Below are positions 22,951-33,500 of a stretch of 64,000 nt of DNA, piece after piece (within the stretch, counting starts at the first letter, position 1; each line of letters starts with the position of its first letter). Made by a program: the position numbers and the translations under genes. The notes beneath the pieces are model-generated. The model searched no databases. It was given only the letters and a program-made list of their open reading frames with translations, and was not told the origin of the DNA. The DNA is from Porites lobata (lineage: Eukaryota; Cnidaria; Anthozoa; Scleractinia; Poritidae): positions 4,797,501 through 4,861,500 of the forward strand of contig CALNXK010000008.1 of the NCBI GenBank assembly GCA_942486035.1. The letters are read 5' to 3'.

Positions 22951-24346
22951 TGAATTATCTGACCATGGCTATAGAAATCTCTCTCGTATACCTTCTGACT
23001 GAGTCTTGTAGTGGGGCATATATTTTTTTTTCATGGTTACTTTTTATTTATTTAAATTGTACCGATTATTTAATGAATAGGCGGCAGTATTTAGACTTTG
23101 ATAAGTTTCTCACTGGTATTAATCTACCTCCCCCCCCCCCCCCCCCCCCAAAATTTTTCATAACTTCCCCTAATTCTCTCTGCATGTCAGTTTAAAATCA
23201 GCGCGCGTATTAGACTGAACTCGGTTTTCATAGTGGGTTGTCTTTTAAAGTTTTTTTCGGATGCCTTGAGCAAAGTTTTCCTGAAGGCTTCATTAAGCCT
23301 TATGAGGGAACAATTCTCACGTCTGGCAAAGTCTGCTGCGTTCAATATCTTCTCGTATTTCGGCTCATTTCGGGCTACACGGGTGGAAGACTGATCCCGG
23401 GCTTGAGACGGAAAGATTGGATATTGCGAGCTTTGTTGTTGGCGGTAACAAGTATTTGGCCTCAGAAAGTAGGTTCTAGGGGTGAAAATTCTATTCGGCG
23501 AGATGGAAATTGATGCTGATTTCTGATCCGGGATCTTGAATAAATCGACCTTGCATGAGTCGAGAGAAGTTGCATGCAGGGTCCGTGTGACGATTTATGT
23601 AGAGAAAGCGAGAGTTTTACGGAGTAATTTGTCGATGTTTCGCCCGCTTTAAGTGTGGAATTTGTGTGGAAGTTTTATGAGTGGTTTTCAGAAGTGTTGC
23701 GATTGCCGCCAAAGTCATTTATTGTGTGATTCACCGAAGGAGTTGACAGGTATGTGGTTGAGTTCATGTTACCAGAAAACTTTGTGCCAAGCGTAAAAAC
23801 GCTTCGTGAGTGTTTAGTGTACTAGGTGATTTTGCCTTAGAAAGCCTATTCTGTGCTCAAAGATTGTGGATTTTAAATCTAGTGTTCTCTGCGGAGACTT
23901 AGCCATGGGCCTTATGGTTTGATTGACTAAAAAGTTATACTTTCTCAACATTTCAAACTCGTTGTTTATTTCATCGCAAAATGCTGTTACTTCTGCGAGA
24001 GAAATTTACCGTCTGTTGCCAGCAATAAAGCTGTGATTGTTGAGCCTTAGCTACTGACTTTTCCCTGTTTTCCATTCGACTTAGATCTCAAATTGTTAAA
24101 ATGCACTTGAAATTTCTTTAGCCACGTTTTAGCAAATCCAGTCAGATATGTATATGACATATATAAGTAATAACCGAAGGTTACGGAGTGCGCGCGACAA
24201 CGAAAGGTCAAAACGCTTTTGACTCAGCGCTGTACTTTGCGTAAATTTCACGAAACAGGTGGTCAAAACACGCGTGATCAGATAACGAGTGATAGAAGGT
24301 CCAAACGCGCGTGATCAAAGTGCTTTCTGTGCATTCCATACAGTGT
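22951..24346. other. Intergenic region without recognised genes
   Basis: Holds a 20-base C run (23130-23149), a comparatively GC-balanced stretch at about 23230-23750 ending in a donor-like ACAG|GTATGT near 23750, and three loose copies of a GGTCAAAACGCG-type phrase (24207, 24262, 24299). The donor-like site raises the possibility of a non-coding exon, but no coding frame supports it. Confidence 0.4.
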
Positions 24347-24356
24347 TAGTGGAAGG

Positions 24357-24413
24357 CATTCTCGTCCCCAGACCCACTCGGCCAAGAAACGACGGGCTCT
24401 GGGGACGAGAATG
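24357..24413. mobile_element. 57-bp miniature inverted-repeat element with 9-bp target duplication
   Basis: The arms CATTCTCGTCCCCAGA and TCTGGGGACGAGAATG are exact inverted copies. AGTGGAAGG lies directly outside both ends (24348-24356 and 24414-24422), a perfect 9-bp duplication. Nine-base duplications are typical of Mutator-like transposases. The element is far too small to encode one, so it was mobilised in trans. Confidence 0.8.
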
Positions 24414-24530
24414 AGTGGAAGGCAAAAAAGAATGCTGGTTGCATGCTTTATGCTGGCTACATATATGCGACGCATGCGTAATAACAACCCGGAGATTAGG
24501 ATTGCGGGCTCCTCTTGTCGCCCGCAACAA

Positions 24531-24899
24531 AGGCAGCTTTAGCATCGACGACGACAACAGCAGCGAAAACGTCAGTTTTAAAATGAATTCCTGATTTTTC
24601 AATCTTTGTCGCGTTTATTCCAATTTGCTGAAAATGGCAAGTGTAGGCGAATTTCCCTGGAGTTGATTTCTTGAGGACCGCACTCAAGTTTAGAGAGAGA
24701 AAAAGAGATTCGTCGTCGTTTGTTTACTTCCTCCAGGTAAAACTTGCAATTAGGCATTTTCACGTCGTAGTCGTGCAAGGACGGTAAAGAAATGTAGAAA
24801 AAAGCGTGATGCACGTGCAAAGTTGTTGTTTTGCGTAGTAAACCTATTGTTTTTTTGACGTCCTCTTTGCCGTCGCGGTCGTCGTTGCTAAGGCTCCCT
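24531..24899. mobile_element. MITE with GGAGCCTTAGCAACGACGAC-type ends
   Basis: The left end (GCAGCTTTAGCATCGACGAC, with AAAACGTCA just inside) and the inverted right end (GGAGCCTTAGCAACGACGAC, with GACGTCAAAA just inside) are imperfect inverted repeats. The family is one I recognise as frequent in cnidarian genomes. There is no internal coding sequence. Confidence 0.55.
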
Positions 24900-26760
24900 A
24901 ATGATGTGAATGCTACGCGCGTAAGCTACGCGCGCTGTGATTGGTCGTTGCGCATGATCTATTTAGTCCATCAGCTAGGGGGTTGTATGGCTCACTTAAG
25001 GGGAACAAACAAAACATGTATAATCTAAGTCTTTGAGTAAAAAACATCACAAAAATGCATGATAGCAAGGATAGAACGGTAGCTTTCACTTTGTAAATCG
25101 AATTTTAAATTTGCCACTTAAACCCTTATTTTGGTCGCCACATTGGATTTATAAACAAACCTTTGATTCCCTCTTAATTTAAACACACGATTTTTTCAAA
25201 GAAGATTTGAACAACTAGGTATCTGAGATATTATTTTAGCATTGATAAGGTTAGTCAAGATATGATGACGTCATGTATGACGTCACAGTGGCCTCCATTT
25301 TGCTTTTAAAATTAGCCTATTCAACTAATATCTCAATCATCTAAATAAGAAAATTGCTATTAACATGAATTAAACATTGGAAGTTCTTCTTCTTCACATT
25401 ACAAACCTGTTTTGTGTTGAAATTGGCAAATTTGCCTTTTTTATGAGGAAAAAGGCCAATTTGAAACAAAGTGGTGACGGCCGGCGAGGAGCCAAAAAAC
25501 CGCATTTTTCACCAATTCCTCTTCTTTGGACTGGTTTTCGACTAATTAGCATGGCTAAAAGAATAGCTAAAAATGAATTTTGCATCAAACAAAGGCATTT
25601 TTTTCCGACTAATCGCGTAATTAAACAGCTTTTGTGTTTTTCACGCATGCGCACAAGCCAAAATTTTGACTTAATTATTTGCGAATCTATTTCGATCTTT
25701 CTCTACCTCTTTCTTTTTTTCTTTGCCTTTCTTCTATATTAGCAGTATTTTGCCCTCTTTATCGTCTTTTTTTTTTTGTATAGAATTGTGGCTAGCCAAC
25801 GTTTTAGGAAAGGAAAATATTTAATCTTCAAAGAGTAGCAGATAAACCGCCACACTGGCAGTAGATTTTTCTTCAAAATGTTACCTTTTCTCTGAGTGTA
25901 GCGTTGTTAGGATTAGTCAGAATATCCAAAACGAGATATCGCTGGAGACGTTTTGTGACGTTGTTGCTTACAAATTTATTAACTTATATAAACTGAAAGC
26001 TAACTTAGTCTAGGAAGGAAAACATGCATGATCATGCATCGTTCCATACGGAGTGATAACGACCAAAGCAGTCGTCGAAGGTTAAGGCCGTCGGGATCAC
26101 AATGCTAGAAGAACATGTTTAGAGCTATTGTAGCTTCGTTTTCTACGGCAAGTACCTCTACCAAGAGGCAATAAGGCACAAATAAGAGCAGATAACATGC
26201 TCCGCGGGAGGGGGGGAGGGCTGGACTCAAGGGAAGTCTTGAAAGAGCTGTGCCGCCGAGACCTTCAGACCTCGACACTGTTTAAGATTCTGACATAATG
26301 ATTGATTTGTTTTGTTTTACATGAAAAATCAAATAGTTTTTCAAACTAACATCACAAATAAATACTATGGAAAAAAATTATTGGTATTGGAAATGTAAAC
26401 TGCTCATCGCTAGCCCTCACAGTCTTTTTAAGCTTCCAGCGCAAAAAGACACTGTCCACGACGCTTTTAAGCGAATTTACTATTAAAATAGAATATTATA
26501 AATAATTAGAATTTTACTACTACTATGGTAAAATTCTACACTCCGTTTAATACTCAAGACCTTCTGTTCAGCAGCACATACCTGACCTGTATAACGTGCT
26601 CCACTCTTCAGTCTAGAGCTTGTTTTAGAACAAAAGCAACTATATGATCCCATAACTGACATCATTCGCATAACACCATTCCTCACTGCTGAAATTCGCG
26701 TTTGGAAAATTTAACATAAGCATAGATTCACATGTGCTGCATTTTCTGCCCTACCATCAC
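24900..26760. other. Intergenic region without recognised genes
   Basis: AT-rich spacer. It begins with a GC-rich inverted phrase (TACGCGCGTAAGCTACGCGC near 24914), includes the CRE pair at 25266, and is otherwise plain. Open frames near 25377-25742 (plus) and 26483-26686 (minus) have low-complexity composition and no recognisable motif, so I do not call them genes. Confidence 0.4.
25266..25285. promoter_or_regulatory. Pair of CRE palindromes TGACGTCA
   Basis: Two perfect TGACGTCA octamers at 25266-25273 and 25278-25285, twelve bases apart start to start. The octamer binds CREB/ATF-type bZIP factors in animals. No gene start is recognisable nearby, so this may be an enhancer or part of an interspersed repeat. 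Confidence 0.35.
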
Positions 26761-27689
26761 AAGCTGAAGAAAGGTTCATACGCAGGAGTTGAAACTACTC
26801 TATGGTAACGTGCCAACGAGGCGAGCAGAACGATGGTTCTTCTTCACATTGAGGCTTAATAATTGTTCCTGTAAGTCGAAAAGATGACTCGCATGGCGGC
26901 AGATTCTCCAGCTTGACCTTCCAGCCTTAAGCTCGGGATGAATCTCGTAGCGAGTGAGGGTCTCTGATCACCATGTGTCTGCGTCTAGTCGCCCGACTGG
27001 TCTTCGGTTGTCACACGGGAAGTCCATGATCCAGTTGCCGAGTCTGCTTCTAAATGCTTCGGTTTTTCCCCGTGTTACAGGGAATTTGACGATTTCAGGT
27101 TAATTGTGTTGGCACTTAGTAGCTCGTTCCATGACTTCACAGCATAGTGCATCGCAGTAAATCCCTATATTGAAACTGTCAGCGGTAGACGTTATTCTCA
27201 GTCTTTTGACATTTTTGATCAACACCTCGCGCTACACGTCAACCACTACGTCTACGCGCGTGCTGCGCGAAGTTAGCTACTCTAGGCGACCACATGGAAC
27301 ATAGCTCCAGAGGAGATTTACAACTTCTGTACCCTGCCGTTTCATCGAAACTGCCCGTAATGTCCTTCGCTTGCCGGAACTTTCCCAGAAGTGCCATCCA
27401 AGCTCAAGAGGAAGTACTAGATCCTTGTTGCGAACCTTATGCACAGTCTTCACCTTCGTTGGCTTTCTTCACTGGATCAAAGAAAGCGTGGGATTGGATG
27501 AGCAACGGATCATTACAAAGTTATTCGCTGGCTGCTTTCTCTTGCCGTGGAGGGCAGTCAGTCATCATTCACTTCTGTGTAGACAAGCTTAGCGAGTTGC
27601 AAATCTCTATCGTTGGTGAACTTACTTCGGCCATTGCTTTTGTATACTTCTTTACAAGTTTGAGACCAGCTGGGCGTTACTTGGCGGAG
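26761..27689. other. Stretch of uncertain origin next to the mariner relic
   Basis: Composition is more balanced than its surroundings. A 132-codon plus-strand frame at 27294-27692 opposes the direction of the transposase relic and has no motif I recognise. It may be the degraded remainder of the transposon or another old insertion. Confidence 0.3.
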
Positions 27690-28263
27690 TAAGCAGAGGT
27701 TTTTTTTGCCATCTCAGGGGCCTCTAATTTTAAACCTTTTAAACAGCTTTTCATGACCCTTTCTGGACTTGGCTCTCTAACTATGTGAGAGCTTCCTCGT
27801 TGAGTTTCCTACTTTGTATCTAGCCTTCTTTGAAACAATTTTAGCTGCTTTCTTCAGCACTTTTGGTCTTCCCCTTCATTTCTCCATGATCATTTTACCA
27901 CCCAACATTCGGATTTTTCCAGTTTTTTAGCAGTTTCTACAACAGATAAGCCAGTAAATCGAAGTATACATGCTTATGCTCTCACCTAGCTGAACTTTTT
28001 TGAGTTAAGGGGGTTTATCTTTCGTGATATTCACAAAATACGAGGAAGGAGTTCGAGCAATTCGCGCTATAAAATACAAAAAATATGTGGCTAGAAAATA
28101 TACTCGGGCACAGGCATCTTTGGTGCGGGAGTACACAAATCGAATATTCGATTCAAATAATGGCACAACAAGTATGAAAATAGTGAATTAGATTGAAAGA
28201 CACAACTTTTGTTTCAATGATTTGCTTAACAAGTAGAGGAACGAACTTTTGGGACACCCTGTA
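27690..28263 (-). pseudogene. Decayed Tc1/mariner transposase with its 5' terminal repeat
   Basis: The outer end read on the minus strand is TACAGGGTGTCCCAAAAGTT (28263 downward), a classic mariner-type terminus. Inside, 27894-27962 translates to the helix-turn-helix segment RFTGLSVVETAKKLEKSECW. After a frame change, 27784-27870 gives KVLKKAAKIVSKKARYK and GNSTRKLS, as expected next in Tc1/mariner transposases. Stops and frameshifts interrupt it throughout. The opposite terminus was not found; 26760-27690 may be more decayed element or other sequence. Confidence 0.75.
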
Positions 28264-28442
28264 GAGTAAGTGAAAAATAGGGTCTTGAGATCAGTCTCAC
28301 TCTCTACTAATCGCTAACCAGCTCCGAGATCCTCAGTCCCTAATTATATGGAAATTTAGATTAGATTAATCAAAGGACAAAATTTAAAATTGCGTTATCG
28401 GTGTTTCGCCACCTTTTTTTGCGTTGATGGGGTGTGGACAGT

Positions 28443-28459
28443 CCCCCAATGTCCCCCTC
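28443..28459. mobile_element. Isolated right end of the GAGGGGGACAT element family
   Basis: CCCCCAATGTCCCCCTC matches the right terminus of the 0.9-kb elements in the macrosatellite. No matching left end with GGTAT subrepeats was found within about 500 bp, so this is a fragment or a diverged short member. Confidence 0.5.
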
Positions 28460-28624
28460 ATTATAATACCAGAAACCCTTACGGAGTGTAATACATTCTT
28501 CCCGTAATTTATAAATGGAAAAAGAAAACAAACTTGTTATGCATTCTAACAACGTCTTTCAATATAGCAAGATTCGAACACGAAAACGAAATGCGAAGAA
28601 AAGCATTAAAACAGAAAAAAAAAT

Positions 28625-28720
28625 TGGAATCCAGCCCTTTCTGGAATCCGGAATCCACTGGGCTGGAATCCGGAATCCACAGCGTGGAATCCAGAATCCA
28701 AGACTGTCATGGATTCCCTT
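28625..28720. repeat. GGAATCC-repeat tract
   Basis: Irregular head-to-tail GGAATCC/GGAATCCA phrases (for example CTGGAATCCGGAATCCACTG). A second tract of the same type lies at 45255-45415. It resembles a dispersed coral repeat built from this heptamer. Confidence 0.6.
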
Positions 28721-28808
28721 ACATGGGGCGACACAAATCTTCGAACAGTCAAGCGGTACGAGGCAAGTATGTGTATCGGTCTTTTTTCTTTTCTGATCAT
28801 TGTATAAT

Positions 28809-28999
28809 TTAACAAATAGATTCCATGTTGCCGTGGGTCTGTTCAGTAATAGATCACAGAGGACGTCAAAATGTGGTAAAAACATCACTGACACACTCGC
28901 CTGCGGCTCGTGTGCCACTTCTTTGTTTTTACGACATTTTGACGTCATCTGTGATCTATTACTGAACAGACGCACGGCAACACGGAATCTATTTGTTAA
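28809..28999. mobile_element. Palindromic MITE with TTAA ends
   Basis: The ends TTAACAAATAGATTCC and GGAATCTATTTGTTAA are inverted copies. The arms continue inward about 65 bp through TCTGTTCAGTAATAGATCAC and GACGTCAAAATGT, leaving a spacer of about 55 bp. TTAA at both tips fits piggyBac-type target preference, although it is also part of the palindrome. Any reading frame crossing it merely reads the palindrome. Confidence 0.75.
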
Positions 29000-29264
29000 A
29001 TAGTATATATATAGACGAGTAGCTGAACTGTTATAACACTGAAGCATTAGGGTGTATATCAACAGTATGATCATGTGATGATAACGGTTACATATAACGT
29101 TTGAAATTTAAATTTTTAAAAATTTTAGAATGAAAAGTGCGCGCATGTTCTTAATCGCCTACAACTCTTATACGAAACCTATTAGTCACACTAAATGCTC
29201 GCGCTAAAATCTCTGTCGAGTTGTTTCCTTAGACAAGGAACTTTACTCCACTTTGTCTCTCTTC

Positions 29265-29450
29265 AGCCGGGTGTATAAATGGGTACCAGTGACTTGCTGC
29301 TGGAGGGGGGGGGTAACCCTGCAATGGACTAGCATCCCTTCCCGGGGGGGGGAGGCTAGCAATACTCCTAGGCATGCTTCATGTTAAGGAAACCAGAATA
29401 AGCTCTGGCCGTATGGGCCTTTGGCTCGTGTGCACCTTTACCTATTAATG
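29265..29450 (+). mobile_element. SINE-like repeat
   Basis: Contains GGGTGTATAAATGGGTACC, CTGCAATGGACTAGCATCCC, AATACTCCTAGGCATGCTTC and GGCCTTTGGCTCGTGTGCAC in that order. I recognise this series as a widespread metazoan SINE/LINE tail family abundant in cnidarians. Two G runs have expanded. The boundaries are approximate. Confidence 0.65.
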
Positions 29451-29615
29451 AGAAGAAACCTCTAATTAATAAGCCAAGGACATCCCCTTCCACACAACAG
29501 TGCACTTCATTAAGACAATGACTTCTTGAGATGATGCTAATTTAAAGTGCCGATAGGAACTGTTTTATCTAAGGTCTGGAACGTTTCAGACAGCTAGATA
29601 GTAAGGCAGTGAAAG

Positions 29616-30270
29616 TTATAGTCAAGCCAGGTCATGTTTACCCCCGAACATTCCATTAATGAATCCATGGGTGCTTTTCATGCAACCCGAAAATCCGGAA
29701 ATTTTAGTTAGTACATCAAATGGAACCAACCATTTTGGTTTGGTTCAACTGGAATACTCGGGACCAGCCTTGAAGGTGGTCCACTCTGACCGGTCTAGTC
29801 ATTTCAGTTGGTCGGACTGAAATGTCCCTTTCCATTTGACAAAATTGTGTCTACCCCAATGCCGCTCTTTTGTATCCTGCTTACAAGCACAATACCCAAA
29901 CGTGCGGTGGCTTGGGTGGGGTCTGTGCAACCGGAATGTACCATTCCATTGGGCACATGAAATTTCCGAAATTTCAAACTGGAATTTTTGTTGAAGTCAT
30001 TGCTGCAACCAGTTTCAAATTCAAATCTGCACGCCTAATGAGCAGTGATTTTTTTTAGGATAACTTCTCTGTATTCAGTCAGATTGAAAAATTTAAAAGA
30101 GTCATAACTACCTCAGGTGTGAATTCACTCCTCATTAAGCATGCAGGAATGCAGAGTTGAATCTGAAATCTACTGTACAACTAACTACCAACGGATTCAA
30201 CTTTTGAATAATAAATTCATTTATGCAACCTTTGGGGGGGGGGGATATGCTTGACCTGGCTTGACTGTAA
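29616..30270. mobile_element. Non-autonomous element with TTACAGTCAAGCCAGGTCA ends
   Basis: Left end TTATAGTCAAGCCAGGTCA and right end TGACCTGGCTTGACTGTAA are inverted copies (one mismatch). Inside is a sequence with GGTTCAACTGGAAT and GACCGGTCTAGTCATTTCAG phrases that I recognise as a common cnidarian repeat, followed by a G run. An element with nearly the same tips lies at 47108. Confidence 0.65.
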
Positions 30271-30395
30271 AGAAATTCAGGAGAAAAACTGCAGGTACAT
30301 TAGGTGAATAGAATGTTGCTGCAGTGTTTTACCTTTTTAACAAAACACTGTGCAGATGAACTTAACTGACAACAAAAATAATAATAAATGACAAA

Positions 30396-30401
30396 TTTAT
30401 T
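30396..30401 (-). terminator. Candidate HYLS1 polyadenylation signal
   Basis: AATAAA on the minus strand, 146 bp beyond the HYLS1 stop codon. It is placed plausibly for a short 3' UTR, but the region is AT-rich and other hexamers are possible. Confidence 0.4.
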
Positions 30402-30546
30402 CCAATAACTACATATTATAAATCATAATGATCAATAGCCTAACTACTAAGCTGTACAAGTTCTTTTTTGCCACCTAGTGTGTTGTGTGCACAAAAAGTG
30501 ATGAATTTTATAAATAATTAAGGCTTGTGTCCTGAAATATTGCTTG

Positions 30547-33500
30547 TCACACTCGTGCTAAGTTGGATCTCACTTCCCACCGCAAAGCTTGCCGTTTCTT
30601 TTCTGTAGGAACTACATAGTTGTTGGGGACATAATTTCGTTGAGGTTTCTAAAAAGGAAAGATAATTAAACACCATGAAGGTGGTTAGAAATAATTATAA
30701 AATAAACCATCAAACTTAGACTGCAAAACAGTCTGCATTTCATGCGTATTCAAGTCACACATGAGCAGTCACACAAAAGGTCTGGAGCGAGGCTGAAAAT
30801 GGAGAGCTCGCGCTTCACGCATACGAGACTCTTGAGCTACGCTAAACCAACATCAAACTGTAATCTGCAGACAACCACAAAAGTAAAAGTCGAAATTGTA
30901 ACTCCTTCCACTTACTATTAATACAATGTTAATTCTCCTTCTAGTTTGGCTTGTATTTGCTTTTTAATCAAAGGGAGAATTCGATATTAAATCAGGAGTC
31001 ACTTGAGGCCTTACTCATTGCACCCCTTTACTGTTATAAATACTACTTATATTAATGTTATTGATTTTATACTACTACATGAGAAATTTCTGCAATTTGA
31101 TTGGGTTAGAGCAGTGGTATTTCAACTCAATTTGAAATACCTACATGTGAAAAACCTTTGAAAAACCTTTGGGTGTAGTAGTATAAACAAATAATAGTAT
31201 GATTTGTCCATGATTTCTGACATAAATACCACTCATGATATTTCAAGATTGTCTCAAATTTCACTCGCCTAACGGCCCATGAAATTACGTATAATAATTT
31301 CAAAATATCACTCGTGGTGTTTAATATGCCAAATATGACTAAAAATCATGCTATTACCTGTACTAATACTATTATTATAAAAACGAAGCCTTTATTTTCA
31401 CTTACCTCAAACACATCACACTGCAACATTTTTCCCTTTTGGAAAAAGAACAAAAGATGACATTAATATTAGTTCCAAGAACTCAGACACATTTGGCTGC
31501 ACTGGATAATTTCCCTAATCTTAAAGAATCTGAATGATTCCGTAAGACTGATCTGGAATAATGAAAATAGTAACATAATCACTCATTACCCGGACATTCC
31601 AGCGAAGATTTTTGTGGCTTTTTTCTCCAGGTGCTTTTTTCGCTTTCCATTCATCCTTAAACTGGTGATACCTGATAATGAAATATATGTACAATAACAA
31701 CATGAACATGTTTATATTTTTAAGGAAATGAAAGGTTTGGTAGAAATTATTAATATCCAAGGTAAATATTTCAAACCTTGACACTGGATCAGTCTTCTTT
31801 CTCGAGAGAGGAGGACCAACGACAGGCCTTATAACTACAAAGAAAAGTAATGGGTTATAAACCAATAAAACAAATACACAAAATTCCTTACGGTTGAGCA
31901 AGACAACTATCACCATTCATTAAACAAATTCAGAGTCCTCCAGAGGCTGTCATAAAGTTTTGAAGGAGCCCTGGCAAGCGAAGATTCACCTGTAACATCT
32001 CACAAAAAATTTACAGTGTAATCTCTAGCTTTCCTCTGTGATCACCTGTAACATCAAGTGAGATCAGCCACAACAGGTGTTACATGTTACAGCCCTTAAT
32101 GACAGCTTTGCCTTCCTTGTGAAGGTTCTTCCAGTTACTTCAACAAATGGATACTTTTAATAGGCTATGCTTGAAAAATATTTACATACAAAACAAAAAC
32201 AAACATCACCACAAAACAGTGTACATTGCCTATTACAGTATTACAGTGTGGACACCAAGGTGCGCCAAAACCTATGTCCGATTGTCCTGGACAGTTAGAA
32301 ATTTAGTTCGGACATTTGCCTTTGACATGACTTTTCCGTGAGGCAAGCACGTTTTTACATTTGTAATTAGAAAGTTGCCTTCAAATTACAGTAGAATTAA
32401 AATTCATCTTAAAAGTCATAAATTAAAGCAAACCTTATACTTGACAAAAATAAGGTTAATTTCCTTTAGGATTTGGACAAAACGCAAGTGAAATTATTCC
32501 CTAATTTCACGAGTATACCATTTGATTACCTATTAATATCAGGAGTGACGAATTACGTTAGCAATCTTGGATTTTTGAGATGTTTATCCTGGATCGTATC
32601 GATCGAGAACTCCACTCTCTCAAATGTTTAGACCTTAAATTTGGCTTATAAAGTTCAGAATTTTTCAGAATTTTTCGGCAAAATGCCTGAAAATCCTTCT
32701 TGATGCTCTCTTGTGTGTTCAGGTTTTCTAAAGTGTCTTTTTGTGCCCTGACATCTTTATTCACGGCATTTTAAAACTTCCTCGCCATCTTGACACTGAG
32801 ACGTACGGAAGGTTGCTATGGCAATTTTGTAATTTCACATGTGAAATTACAAATTAACTTCACGCCAAAATTAAGGAGTAATTCGTCACCTATGATATTA
32901 CAAGGGTAATAATGTGATTAAAAACATTAAATGCCCGATTGTTTTTGAGTTTTGAGTTTCAAGCTAAACTTTTTTTGACAAGAAATCTTGGTTTTGGACA
33001 ACCAAATTTATTATAGTGCTTGTCTGAAGGACATGTGGATAGGAAAAGTTTTACTCTTACTGGAAAGGTGGAAGAAGATTGTCCAATCACAACATTTTCT
33101 GAAGACAAAAGATACTCAAGTTTTTTTGGAAATGGACCAATAAAATTCAAGTCTTCAACTATGCAACCATTGAAAACTTTATAACCATTTGACCTTACCC
33201 GACCTCTCAGGAAACAGCCCTCAAATTTATGAATTATTTTTATTGGTCTGTTTGCAAAAAAAACTTGAGAATCTTTTGTTTCCAGAAAACATTGTGATTG
33301 GACAGTCGTCTTCCAAGTTTTCCGGTTTTGAGTGTCTGTAACAAATTAAACCAATAACTAGTCTTGTTGGTGATGTACCAGTACAGTTTATTGATAAACT
33401 TACATGAAGGTAATAAAGCTCTGTCAGCATGATTTTCCCATGGTCTGTAATCACTTGGCTCACTAGATCCTTCACTTGCTACACTGATGATATCTTCATC

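Noticed and set aside
27294..27692. 132-codon plus-strand frame
   Set aside because: It lies antisense to the mariner relic's direction, with no motif and no splice context.
28559..29074. 171-codon minus-strand frame
   Set aside because: It reads across the TTAA palindromic MITE and the GGAATCC tract; both arms yield mirrored peptides, so it is repeat-derived.
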